From: an uncultured Lachnospiraceae bacterium
GTDB lineage: Bacteria; Bacillota; Clostridia; Lachnospirales; Lachnospiraceae
Assembly (NCBI GenBank): GCA_910586715.1
Contig: CAJUJG010000002.1
Span: 135,699 to 199,698 of the forward strand
Reading direction: 5' to 3'
DNA: 64,000 bases
How positions within the stretch are numbered: position 1 is the stretch's first letter; every line of letters starts with the position of its first letter. A model generated the notes under the pieces. It was given only the letters and a program-made list of their open reading frames with translations. It made no database searches and was not told where the DNA came from. The position numbers and the translations under genes are program-made. Shown piece after piece: positions 44,019-51,458 of this stretch.

Positions 44019-44375
44019 TTATTGAAATTTTTCGGCAAGCGAATCAACCAAAGATACTTGTTCCTGCAACGCCTGAAAGGATTGTGCATCATTTTTTTGA
44101 AGGTCATCGAGAAACGCAAAAAGCTTATCACGCAGTTTAAAATGCTCGCGCGCATCCACACGATAGGAATTTGCCAAACGAGCAATTTTATCATAATACT
44201 TTGCAATCTGGCGCTCATTATCCTTTTTTAAAGCATTCTGTAAAAGCTCTATATTGTCAGTTTCCGGTGAATCCGTAATCCTTGCAAACGTGTTTGCTCC
44301 AATCGCATAATAGTCCTCACCCACCTGATAGATAAAACATTTCTTTTCATAAAGGCTTTCCTTAAAGGCGCTCAT
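44019..44375 (-). CDS. Hypothetical protein, 118 aa
   Basis: Helical throughout: MSAFKESLYEKKCFIYQVGE, then IELLQNALKKDNERQIAKYY and DDLQKNDAQSFQALQEQVSL. No transmembrane part or recognised domain. It lies between the AlkD-like gene and the tRNA gene. Function unknown. Confidence 0.55.
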   Translation of the reverse strand: MSAFKESLYEKKCFIYQVGEDYYAIGANTFARITDSPETDNIELLQNALKKDNERQIAKYYDKIARLANSYRVDAREHFKLRDKLFAFLDDLQKNDAQSFQALQEQVSLVDSLAEKFQ

Positions 44376-44447
44376 GACCGTCCTCCCGTACGCTTTTGCT
44401 GTCTTCTATACGAAACATAATTATTCTACCATTATTTTCCGGATTTG

Positions 44448-45263
44448 TCACGACTTTTTGAGGTTTTTCATATATTCCTTTACTTCTGCATCCGGATTCA
44501 AGGATTCCCGGACTTTTTGAAGCGCCTTATTATACGTCCACTTATCCATCTGACAGTCCTTTGCAATCATCCCATGCACTTCATACGGAAAACACACAAA
44601 CGCCTCCGCAAGAAGCCACGCCGCAGCCATCTGCGCATAATATCCCTGCGTAAACGGACGGTTTAAGGTTGATAAAATTTTATCAAGATAAGGAAAATTA
44701 TGCCTTACCACGGCAGAACGCTCCCTGTTTTCCTCATTTTGTTCCAGTGCCGCCATATTCACGCTTCGGTTTCTTGGCAGCTTTTTATTCTCCCTGTCAT
44801 ATTTCAGATACTGGCTCAAAAGCAAAATCAAGGCAGCCCGCACCTCAAACTCTTTATCCGAATACAAATATCCCTGAATCGCCTCCCACACCGCATCGCG
44901 GTGCCTGTTTGCAAAAGTAAATGAATTGCAAAAGCTGTCGCACACCGACCAGTCGTCAATCATCGGCACAAACTGCCGAAGGTAACGAATACCCTCCTCC
45001 TGCGCCGCGTCCTTCTTTGCCGTACCGTATCCGATTATCATGCCGCGCAGCATGGTTTCCTCAAAATACACATCCGCACAGGCATCCTGTGCACTGTCTA
45101 CTTCGCTGCGCCAGTCCCCTTTTGCAATGTCTTTTGCAATCGCGCGCAGCTTTGGCAGCCGCACGCCCAAAAGCGGTTTTGCTCCCGGGACAAGCGCTGC
45201 CGAAAAGTCGCGGTATTTTGGCTCCGCATACTGCGCGATTTGATCTCTTATTTCCGTTCTCAT
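44448..45263 (-). CDS. DNA alkylation repair protein, AlkD-like
   Basis: A 271-aa HEAT-repeat DNA glycosylase-type protein: VPGAKPLLGVRLPKLRAIAK (N-terminal family signature), MIDDWSVCDSFCNSFTFANR (the conserved WxxCD-type segment), EVRAALILLLSQYLKYDREN, and YYAQMAAAWLLAEAFVCFPY. AlkD-family enzymes remove alkylated, positively charged bases without flipping them. Its start overlaps the leuA-araC stop by four bases (ATGA), so it is translated with that gene, an unexpected pairing. Confidence 0.85.
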   Translation of the reverse strand: MRTEIRDQIAQYAEPKYRDFSAALVPGAKPLLGVRLPKLRAIAKDIAKGDWRSEVDSAQDACADVYFEETMLRGMIIGYGTAKKDAAQEEGIRYLRQFVPMIDDWSVCDSFCNSFTFANRHRDAVWEAIQGYLYSDKEFEVRAALILLLSQYLKYDRENKKLPRNRSVNMAALEQNEENRERSAVVRHNFPYLDKILSTLNRPFTQGYYAQMAAAWLLAEAFVCFPYEVHGMIAKDCQMDKWTYNKALQKVRESLNPDAEVKEYMKNLKKS

Positions 45264-47257
45264 GCCTGCTTTTCACCTTTTCTGTACTGAACCGGCGTCA
45301 TTCCCATTTTTTTCTTAAATACACGGTTAAAATGCTCCACATTCGGATAGCCCACCGCCATCGCCACGTTTTCTACAGTCATATTGCCGTTTCTAAGCAG
45401 CGTTTTTGCCTTTTTCATTCGAATATTAATCAGTAAGTCCCCAAATGTCTTGCCGGACTTGTCATGGATATATTTGCTCAAATACGGCTCAGAAAGGTGG
45501 AAATGCGCCGCAATGTCGCTCAGTGCAATCCCCTGATAATTTGCCTGTATATAATTCATAATCGCCATCATCCGCTCATCCTGACAAGCATCATTGCTCT
45601 GCACCTCAGGAAGCTTATTGACGCTGACGCAAAGGGCATGAATCGATGCCTTGATAATGTCGTCATCCATTCCTGCGCCCCAGTATTTTTCTCCTTTACA
45701 CGTAATGCACACATACGCGATTGCCTTGGAAGACGACCCCATTGTGAGCGCATGCTCCTCATAATTTGAGAGCTGATAGCTGACGCCGAAATACTGCTTA
45801 ATCGTGTTGCTCACCGCATCAAGTCTTCCGTTTCCGTTTGCGTCTACAGTTGTCTTTTTATCGCCGCAGGTAATGATTGCTTCCGCCATAATGCCGTCAA
45901 TCTGTTTAAAGTGGCACTCGTTGATTTGGAAAAACGGCGTATTGTCCACATAATTTTCCACGAAAATATCATACACCCACTGCGGTGAAAGTTCCTTGTG
46001 CTCGTTGTCCGACACATCCTTTACCAAATAGCCGACCTCCTCGCGCATCGCCTCAGGGAGCGATATGCCGAAGTTCTGTTTTAAGATGTAGTTGACGCCG
46101 CCCTTACCCGACTGGCTGTTGATACGGATGACATCCGCCTCATAATTTCTGCCCACGTCCTTGGGGTCAATCGGCAGATACGGCACAAACCATTTTTCGC
46201 TGTTTTGATCCTCACGCCACTGCATTCCCTTTGCAATCGCATCCTGATGCGAACCGGAAAATGCCGTAAACACCAAATCGCCCGCATACGGCTGACGCTC
46301 ATGTACGTGCATCCGCGTGAAACGCTCATACTGTTCCCGGATTTTGGTCATATTCGAAAAATCCAGTTTCGGATCTACACCATGCGAAAACATATTCATC
46401 GCAATCGTGACAATATCCACATTGCCCGTGCGTTCACCGTTTCCAAACAATGTCCCCTCAATACGGTCCGCACCCGCAAGAACCGCCAACTCCGCCGTAC
46501 TCACGCCGCACCCTCTGTCATTGTGCGGATGAACGGAAAGTGTCACGGCGTCCCTGTATTTTATGTTTTTGTGAATGTACTCCAACTGTGTGGCAAACAC
46601 ATGCGGCATGGCATTCTCAACCGTCGTCGGAATATTGATAATCGCCTTATTTTGGGCGGTCGGCTGCCAAACGTCAAGTACCGCGCTGCAAACCTCCACG
46701 GCATACTCAACCTCTGTCCCGTGGAAGCTTTCCGGACTGTACTCAAACGAAAAACTGCCCTCCGTCTCGTCGGCAAGCTGTTTTAAAAGCTTTGCACCTT
46801 CAACCGCAATCTGTTTGATTTCCTCTTTGCTCTTTTTGAACACCTGTTCACGCTGTGCTACAGATGTCGAGTTATAAAGGTGGACAACGGCATGCGGCGC
46901 CCCCTTAACCGCCTCAAATGTCTTTTTGATAATATGCTCCCTTGCCTGCGTGAGTACCTGAACCGTCACGTCGTCAGGTATCATATTGCGCTCAATTAAA
47001 GCGCGCATAAACTCGTACTCCGTTTCCGAAGCCGCCGGAAACCCGACCTCGATTTCCTTAAATCCAATGTCTACCAAAAGTGTAAAAAACTCCAGCTTTT
47101 CCTCAAGGCTCATCGGCTCAATCAACGCCTGGTTGCCGTCGCGCAAATCCACCGAACACCAAATCGGCGGTTTTGTAATCGCATCCTTCTTCACCCAGTC
47201 ATATGTGCAGACAGGCGGTAAAAAATATGTTTTTTCGTATTTTGCTGCATTTTTCAT
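45260..47257 (-). CDS. leuA: 2-isopropylmalate synthase fused to an AraC-type DNA-binding domain
   Basis: Start ATG 47257 follows TTGGAGG. Residues 1 to about 545 are a long-form LeuA: SVDLRDGNQALIEPM (catalytic Arg-Asp), the metal site HPHNDRG, FGNGERTGNVD, and a C-terminal leucine-sensing-like domain (DKKTTVDANGNGRLDAVSNT). From about 560 to 665 a two-HTH AraC/XylS domain is attached: IALSDIAAHFHLSEPYLSKY, then MTVENVAMAVGYPNVEHFNR and FKKKMGMTPVQYRK. LeuA condenses 2-oxoisovalerate with acetyl-CoA, the first step of leucine synthesis. The fusion suggests the enzyme or its leucine site also controls transcription. A Leu T-box stands before the DUF5713 gene upstream of it. Confidence 0.88.
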   Translation of the reverse strand: MKNAAKYEKTYFLPPVCTYDWVKKDAITKPPIWCSVDLRDGNQALIEPMSLEEKLEFFTLLVDIGFKEIEVGFPAASETEYEFMRALIERNMIPDDVTVQVLTQAREHIIKKTFEAVKGAPHAVVHLYNSTSVAQREQVFKKSKEEIKQIAVEGAKLLKQLADETEGSFSFEYSPESFHGTEVEYAVEVCSAVLDVWQPTAQNKAIINIPTTVENAMPHVFATQLEYIHKNIKYRDAVTLSVHPHNDRGCGVSTAELAVLAGADRIEGTLFGNGERTGNVDIVTIAMNMFSHGVDPKLDFSNMTKIREQYERFTRMHVHERQPYAGDLVFTAFSGSHQDAIAKGMQWREDQNSEKWFVPYLPIDPKDVGRNYEADVIRINSQSGKGGVNYILKQNFGISLPEAMREEVGYLVKDVSDNEHKELSPQWVYDIFVENYVDNTPFFQINECHFKQIDGIMAEAIITCGDKKTTVDANGNGRLDAVSNTIKQYFGVSYQLSNYEEHALTMGSSSKAIAYVCITCKGEKYWGAGMDDDIIKASIHALCVSVNKLPEVQSNDACQDERMMAIMNYIQANYQGIALSDIAAHFHLSEPYLSKYIHDKSGKTFGDLLINIRMKKAKTLLRNGNMTVENVAMAVGYPNVEHFNRVFKKKMGMTPVQYRKGEKQA

Positions 47258-47297
47258 GTTATTATCCTCCAATATTATCTGTTTTTATTCTGAGACA

Positions 47298-47624
47298 CTA
47301 CCAGTCCCGCTCTCCAAGCGCGTCCTCGACATCAATATCAATATCAAACCAATTTAAAATTTCAATCACATCTGCCGCAATGCTTTCCCGCGCCGAAGTC
47401 TCGATTTCACTGTCGTTCTCCTCAAATTCCTCCTGCAGGTCATTGACTGCAATCGTCATTGCGTCAAACTTCTCCTGAATCTGTTCCACGTCCGTAACAC
47501 CTGTTTCCAAAAAAGCAATCACGTTTTCCAACTCTGCCTTAATTTTGTCTACCAAAAAATCGGGAAAGTAATCGTCACTGTACATCTCCTTTAAAAATTC
47601 ATACGCTGCATCAAACTTCTTCAT
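47298..47624 (-). CDS. DUF5713-family protein
   Basis: A 108-aa acidic helical protein: KKFDAAYEFLKEMYSDDYFP, DFLVDKIKAELENVIAFLET, LQEEFEENDSEIETSARESI, ending ALGERDW. The EFEENDSEIET and RDW features match my memory of DUF5713, of unknown function. It starts behind AAGGAGG, and the T-box terminator ends about 70 bases upstream, so it is the first gene after the T-box with leuA-araC next. Confidence 0.7.
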   Translation of the reverse strand: MKKFDAAYEFLKEMYSDDYFPDFLVDKIKAELENVIAFLETGVTDVEQIQEKFDAMTIAVNDLQEEFEENDSEIETSARESIAADVIEILNWFDIDIDVEDALGERDW

Positions 47625-47694
47625 GTTTCATCCTCCTTAAAATACGCTCCTTTTCGTCAAGTGTCAACATTGTTCTCTAATTTGTCTCACAAGA

Positions 47695-48010
47695 TAAAAA
47701 ATCTTTCGTCCTACAACTTCCCGTTGCAAAGACGAAAGACATCAAATTTCTTCCGCGGTACCACTTTACTTTATACCGTTTCCCACAGCATACCCTTTTT
47801 GGCACAAACATGCCGTATCCCGGTAACGTGGGATATTCCGTTGCGCCCTACTGATACAGTTTCATACCGGTTCAGGCACAAAGCTCCAAGACGAGTTCAC
47901 CGCAGTTCCCGTACTGTCTCGCACCAAACGACAGCTCTCTGAAACGCTCTGTGCAGTTACTGCTTCTCTTCACAGCCATTATCTCTTCAGTTCTGTTTCA
48001 TCATACCATT
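47695..48010 (-). promoter_or_regulatory. T-box riboswitch, leucine type
   Basis: The minus strand shows the T-box sequence GTGGTACCGCGGAA (47751-47764), a Stem I with the specifier loop GAACTC (CTC at 47895-47893, a Leu codon) followed by GTCTTGGAGC, and at the 3' end a terminator stem of TCTTTCGTC and GACGAAAGA followed by TTTTTT (47695-47740). Uncharged tRNA-Leu would stabilise the antiterminator and allow DUF5713-leuA expression. The exact 5' edge is approximate. Confidence 0.9.
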
Positions 48011-48074
48011 CCTTTAGATGTTTGAAAAGGATTAAAATTAATCATTTTTATTGATATATTTTAATCGTTATAAA

Positions 48075-49157
48075 TTATAAAACCCCTTCCCCATCAAACA
48101 CAATCAGCTCCCTGTGCGCCTTTTCGCACCGTTCAAGCGCCTCTTCACTGCTGTGTTCCTTAATCCATTCATATTCACTGTCCTTTAACGGAACAAGCCA
48201 CAAAAGATTTATCCGTTCGCCATTTATTTGAGGATACTTCGGCGTATCAATCGTTTCCAAAAGCTCCGCATCCAAAAGCCACACCGCACTGTAACCCGTG
48301 ATTCCCTGAAAAGGTATCGTATGCCCGTGTCCCAAAAACGTTACTTCATCCCACGGGATATTCGTAATTCCTGATATGTAAGACAGCATCGGCTGCATGC
48401 TTCCTTCATACTTTTTAACAGTTGCATATCCAATCTCGATGCGTCTGAAATCGTTGGGATAATCATAATAATACTGCTCCACCGTGGGCATTGCAAGAAG
48501 ACTGACACCCGCCGTAATGCAGTAACAAATCTCATCTTTTTCTCCCGTAATCAGTGCCTTTGGCGGAAATTCCCCATTGTCAATTGCATAATATTTCCGG
48601 TATGCCCCAAAAAAGGCATTTAAAACCTCTATATGCTGCTTTTGCGCCGCATTCCAGTATTCTCCGTCAAGATCAAAGCCTGCCCAATACTCTTTGCTCC
48701 TCGCCACTCTTTCGGATAAAAGAGGCATTGCCTGCGTCATCTCCCACGCAAGCGGCGACATGCCCTTTGCAAATGCACAATACCCCATAAATCCATTGAA
48801 GCCTGACCAACCCGGAATAACGCAGATTAAATCATCACCGCAAAGCAGCGCAGCTGCATCACCCTCCTCAAACCAAACCAAATCAAGACTGTCTGCATCA
48901 AGGTGCATTCCCTTTGGATCATGGAGCACATATTCTTCCGGCATTGACGGTGCGATACCATTTTGCATACCGTCAACATCAAGCTTCTTTGGCGCTCCGT
49001 TCGTATTGCATATCCAACAGCTCTTCACAAAAGCATTGTCCGTGCCCGGAAAGAACCACAAATACAGGTAACAGTTCTGATTCGTTTCTTCCACAATTGC
49101 CTGTATATTGCACACAGGTGACCAACTCTCAAGCAGTATATTTGAATGCTCCACCAA
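48075..49157 (-). CDS. SUFU-domain protein
   Basis: A 360-aa soluble protein. The C-terminal half (about 205-345) matches the bacterial suppressor-of-fused domain: EICYCITAGVSLLAMPTVEQ, RRIEIGYATVKKYEGSM, NIPWDEVTFLGHGHTIPF, YSAVWLLDAELLETIDTPKY and INLLWLVPLKDSEYEWIKEH. The N-terminal part (LVWFEEGDAAALLCGDDLIC) is unassigned. Bacterial SUFU proteins often act as immunity-type or peptide-binding proteins, sometimes near toxin systems. No toxin gene is seen here. Its stop lies on the far side of the leu T-box. Confidence 0.78.
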   Translation of the reverse strand: MVEHSNILLESWSPVCNIQAIVEETNQNCYLYLWFFPGTDNAFVKSCWICNTNGAPKKLDVDGMQNGIAPSMPEEYVLHDPKGMHLDADSLDLVWFEEGDAAALLCGDDLICVIPGWSGFNGFMGYCAFAKGMSPLAWEMTQAMPLLSERVARSKEYWAGFDLDGEYWNAAQKQHIEVLNAFFGAYRKYYAIDNGEFPPKALITGEKDEICYCITAGVSLLAMPTVEQYYYDYPNDFRRIEIGYATVKKYEGSMQPMLSYISGITNIPWDEVTFLGHGHTIPFQGITGYSAVWLLDAELLETIDTPKYPQINGERINLLWLVPLKDSEYEWIKEHSSEEALERCEKAHRELIVFDGEGVL

Positions 49158-49168
49158 AAATCTCCTCT

Positions 49169-49726
49169 CTAAGCATTAACGCCTTTCCGGTACTCCGCAA
49201 GCTCCTGTTCAAACGCCTCCGTCTTGTAATACCCACAGGAAAACATTTCCGGACAAAAACCGCGGTAAATACATTCCTTCACCATGCAGCTTGCAAGCTC
49301 CGGCTCCGTCTTTTCGATTTCCTCCCTGACAAGCTGCCACGCCTCTCTTGTTTCCTTACTTGCACAGGAGCAAAGTCGTTTCCTGCTAATATTAATCAGC
49401 GCCTGCGCATCTGCTTCACATGCATGATTGACAAGCGCGCCCTGCGGAAGTTCATCACGGCTGATTCCGGTTCGGTCACTTCTCTGAGTCGAAACCCAGT
49501 GCTCAATGCCAATCTTATGCCGTACCATATGGACACTCACCCATGATTTCAAATCCCTCCAACGCCAGTAAAATTTCATGCGCCTGATAGGAGAATGTTC
49601 AGACAAAATCAGCTTTCGTTTCCATTCTGAATCAGGATATTTCCCGGTAGTTTTTCCAACCGTATTCATGGCGGAGTCCTTGATGTCCTGCCAGTTATCG
49701 TCATGCTTGAAATTATCAATATACAT
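49169..49726 (-). CDS. Divergent ThyX-like protein, 185 aa
   Basis: Start set at ATG 49726 behind GAGGTT; longer frames overlap the DUF3783 gene. Near residue 69 it has RHKIGIEHWVS, which keeps the RHR-X7-S spacing of flavin-dependent thymidylate synthases with Lys for the second Arg. SEHSPIRRMKFYWRWRDLKS before it also recalls ThyX. Later Cys pairs (RKRLCSCASKETREAW, GFCPEMFSCGYYKT) are not usual. It could be a diverged thymidylate synthase or a ThyX-fold enzyme with another substrate. It is shorter than ThyX (200-250 aa). Confidence 0.6.
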   Translation of the reverse strand: MYIDNFKHDDNWQDIKDSAMNTVGKTTGKYPDSEWKRKLILSEHSPIRRMKFYWRWRDLKSWVSVHMVRHKIGIEHWVSTQRSDRTGISRDELPQGALVNHACEADAQALINISRKRLCSCASKETREAWQLVREEIEKTEPELASCMVKECIYRGFCPEMFSCGYYKTEAFEQELAEYRKGVNA

Positions 49727-49757
49727 CCCGAACCTCATTTCCATTATCATAAATCCA

Positions 49758-50168
49758 TTATGATTTTTTACGCGCCTGTGCTGCTTCAATCTGCCTGCAT
49801 TCCTCCGCCAGTTCCCTGACCAAATGATACAGCGTCCACTCCACATTTTTCGGCGTTGTCATCGCCTTGAGTTTAACCGGCTCAAGCCCGATACGTTTGT
49901 AAGAAGCCAAAAATTCATCCAAAGTTTTTTGGGAAACGCCCGCAAAAATAAGAACCTCCGGCATACAAAATATTGCAGGCGCTTTCTCCTCATTCTGCCT
50001 GTCAAGCGGCTTTATTCCTTTAATGCCTGCAAGAATCCCTACCTGTGTATTCAGGTCTGTCACTTTAATCTGCTTTGCATTTAGAGACATTCCCATACAG
50101 AGTACTTCTAACTGGATTCTCTTATTCTCGTCCTGCAAATAGTACATTACTGTACCGTTTTTCACCAT
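49758..50168 (-). CDS. DUF3783-family protein
   Basis: Start set at ATG 50168 behind ACGGAATG, a moderate site; the longer frame overlaps bactofilin. The 136-aa protein ends with the DUF3783 core: PEVLIFAGVSQKTLDEFLAS, YKRIGLEPVKLKAMTTPKNV, EWTLYHLVRELAEECRQIEA. The N-terminal part (LQLEVL-type strands, QIKVTDLNTQVGILAGIKGI) is extra. DUF3783 is common in Firmicutes and its role is unknown. It lies between bactofilin and the ThyX-like gene in the same direction. Confidence 0.7.
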   Translation of the reverse strand: MVKNGTVMYYLQDENKRIQLEVLCMGMSLNAKQIKVTDLNTQVGILAGIKGIKPLDRQNEEKAPAIFCMPEVLIFAGVSQKTLDEFLASYKRIGLEPVKLKAMTTPKNVEWTLYHLVRELAEECRQIEAAQARKKS

Positions 50169-50196
50169 ATTTTCATTCCGTCCCGATTTCAAAATC

Positions 50197-50589
50197 TTAA
50201 TCCTGCTGTCCAAACGACGACACTCCATCAGATGTCATCGTACATTTTCCGTCAAAATATGCACCCTCATCAATGACAAGCGTATTTGCCGTAATATTTC
50301 CTGTAAGCTTTCCTGTAGAAAGGAACTCCAATTTTCCTTTGGCAATTATATCACCTTTTACTTCTCCGGATATAATAATATTTTGAACGGTAATATTCCC
50401 AAAAACATGCCCCGTTTCACCAAGCACAAGCGTTGAATCGCAGGAACAATTTCCATTGACTGTTCCGTCAATCCGAATGGAATCCGGTGCCGTCAGGTTC
50501 CCGTCAAAAACGGTCCCTTCCCCAATCAACGTATTCACTTTTACATTTGCCTCCGATGCAGAAGGCGCACTTTTTCGCAACATAGCCAT
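50197..50589 (-). CDS. Bactofilin (polymer-forming cytoskeletal protein)
   Basis: A 130-aa protein of repeated short beta-strand hexapeptides: NTLIGEGTVFDGNLTAPDSI, RIDGTVNGNCSCDSTLVLGE, TGHVFGNITVQNIIISGEVK, GDIIAKGKLEFLSTGKLTGN, forming the right-handed beta-helix of bactofilins. These polymerise without nucleotide into filaments that shape cells or place wall enzymes. ATG 50589 follows AAGGAGG. It is next to a LytM-like gene, a classical bactofilin partner. Confidence 0.9.
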   Translation of the reverse strand: MAMLRKSAPSASEANVKVNTLIGEGTVFDGNLTAPDSIRIDGTVNGNCSCDSTLVLGETGHVFGNITVQNIIISGEVKGDIIAKGKLEFLSTGKLTGNITANTLVIDEGAYFDGKCTMTSDGVSSFGQQD

Positions 50590-50600
50590 GGTTCCTCCTT

Positions 50601-51341
50601 TTATCCTTTTGCTTCAATCACCATAAGCGGATCAATTATTTCATCCTCAAATATTATCTGATAATCAAATTGTGTATTGTCAACGGTAATCGTAAACAAC
50701 GTATCACCCATTTTGACCTGTGTATTCTCCTGAAGCTGTGTCTGTGCCGCTTCTCTGCTCGCATAGCGCGTTATGTATCCATTCTCATGCTGTAGTTCCA
50801 CAATCAGCGGATACATATCACTTGAACTGACAGAAATAACTGTCCCATCACCCGCTGCAATAATTTCACCTTCCGTATGCGTATAAATTGACATATACGG
50901 CTGTTCCTCGGAATATTCGGAAGCAAACGAACCGCCCGCACCCGTATACGGATACCCATCCGGCGCATCTTCATACGGATTCTCCTTAGGCTGCTGCGTG
51001 GTTTCGGCAGCTGTCTCTGTTTGCGTTTCCATTTCCTTCTTTAACTGTGCATTTTCATCTGTAAGTTTTGTATTTTCGGCATTTAAGCTTTCCTGTTGTG
51101 TTTCCAATTGCGCAATCTGCTGCTTATATGGTTCAATCTGTTTGCGCAGTGTTGCCAATTCCTTTTGGCTTAGAAAAATCCAACCTCCTAAAACCAAAAG
51201 CACAACCACAGCCACAAACGGCGCATTGTGCAGCAGATTAAACCTAAGACGGGACATTTGAATTTCCCTGTTCTTTCCACCCGTGTTGGAAACAATCAGT
51301 ATGGAGATAAACTCTTTTCGCGTATGTCTTTGAGGTTTCAT
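50601..51341 (-). CDS. Degenerate LytM/M23-like envelope protein
   Basis: A 246-aa membrane protein: a basic start (KPQRHTRKEFISILIVSNTG), a transmembrane helix at about 38-57 (APFVAVVVLLVLGGWIFL), a coiled coil at 60-110, a Gln/Glu linker, and a C-terminal LytM fold (EGEIIAAGDGTVISVSSSDM, ENGYITRYASREAAQTQLQE, FDYQIIFEDEIIDPLMVIE). The zinc ligands of M23 peptidases are missing: YGHL is YASR and HxH is FDY. It should therefore be inactive and act as a scaffold or activator. It lies 12 bases before bactofilin, the expected partner. Confidence 0.78.
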   Translation of the reverse strand: MKPQRHTRKEFISILIVSNTGGKNREIQMSRLRFNLLHNAPFVAVVVLLVLGGWIFLSQKELATLRKQIEPYKQQIAQLETQQESLNAENTKLTDENAQLKKEMETQTETAAETTQQPKENPYEDAPDGYPYTGAGGSFASEYSEEQPYMSIYTHTEGEIIAAGDGTVISVSSSDMYPLIVELQHENGYITRYASREAAQTQLQENTQVKMGDTLFTITVDNTQFDYQIIFEDEIIDPLMVIEAKG

Positions 51342-51458
51342 ACGTTTGGTTCCCCTTTCACCGCTGACGCCGGCGGCATTCTAAATATTCGTGCGATAGC
51401 ATGCGTCATTTTTTATTATATCATAATCCATGAGAAAACACAAATCTTTCCGGCTGTT

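Noticed and set aside
47640..47670. TTGACA-17-TATTTT promoter-like pair just before the DUF5713 gene
   Set aside because: Transcription would begin inside the ribosome site; the T-box upstream already explains expression.
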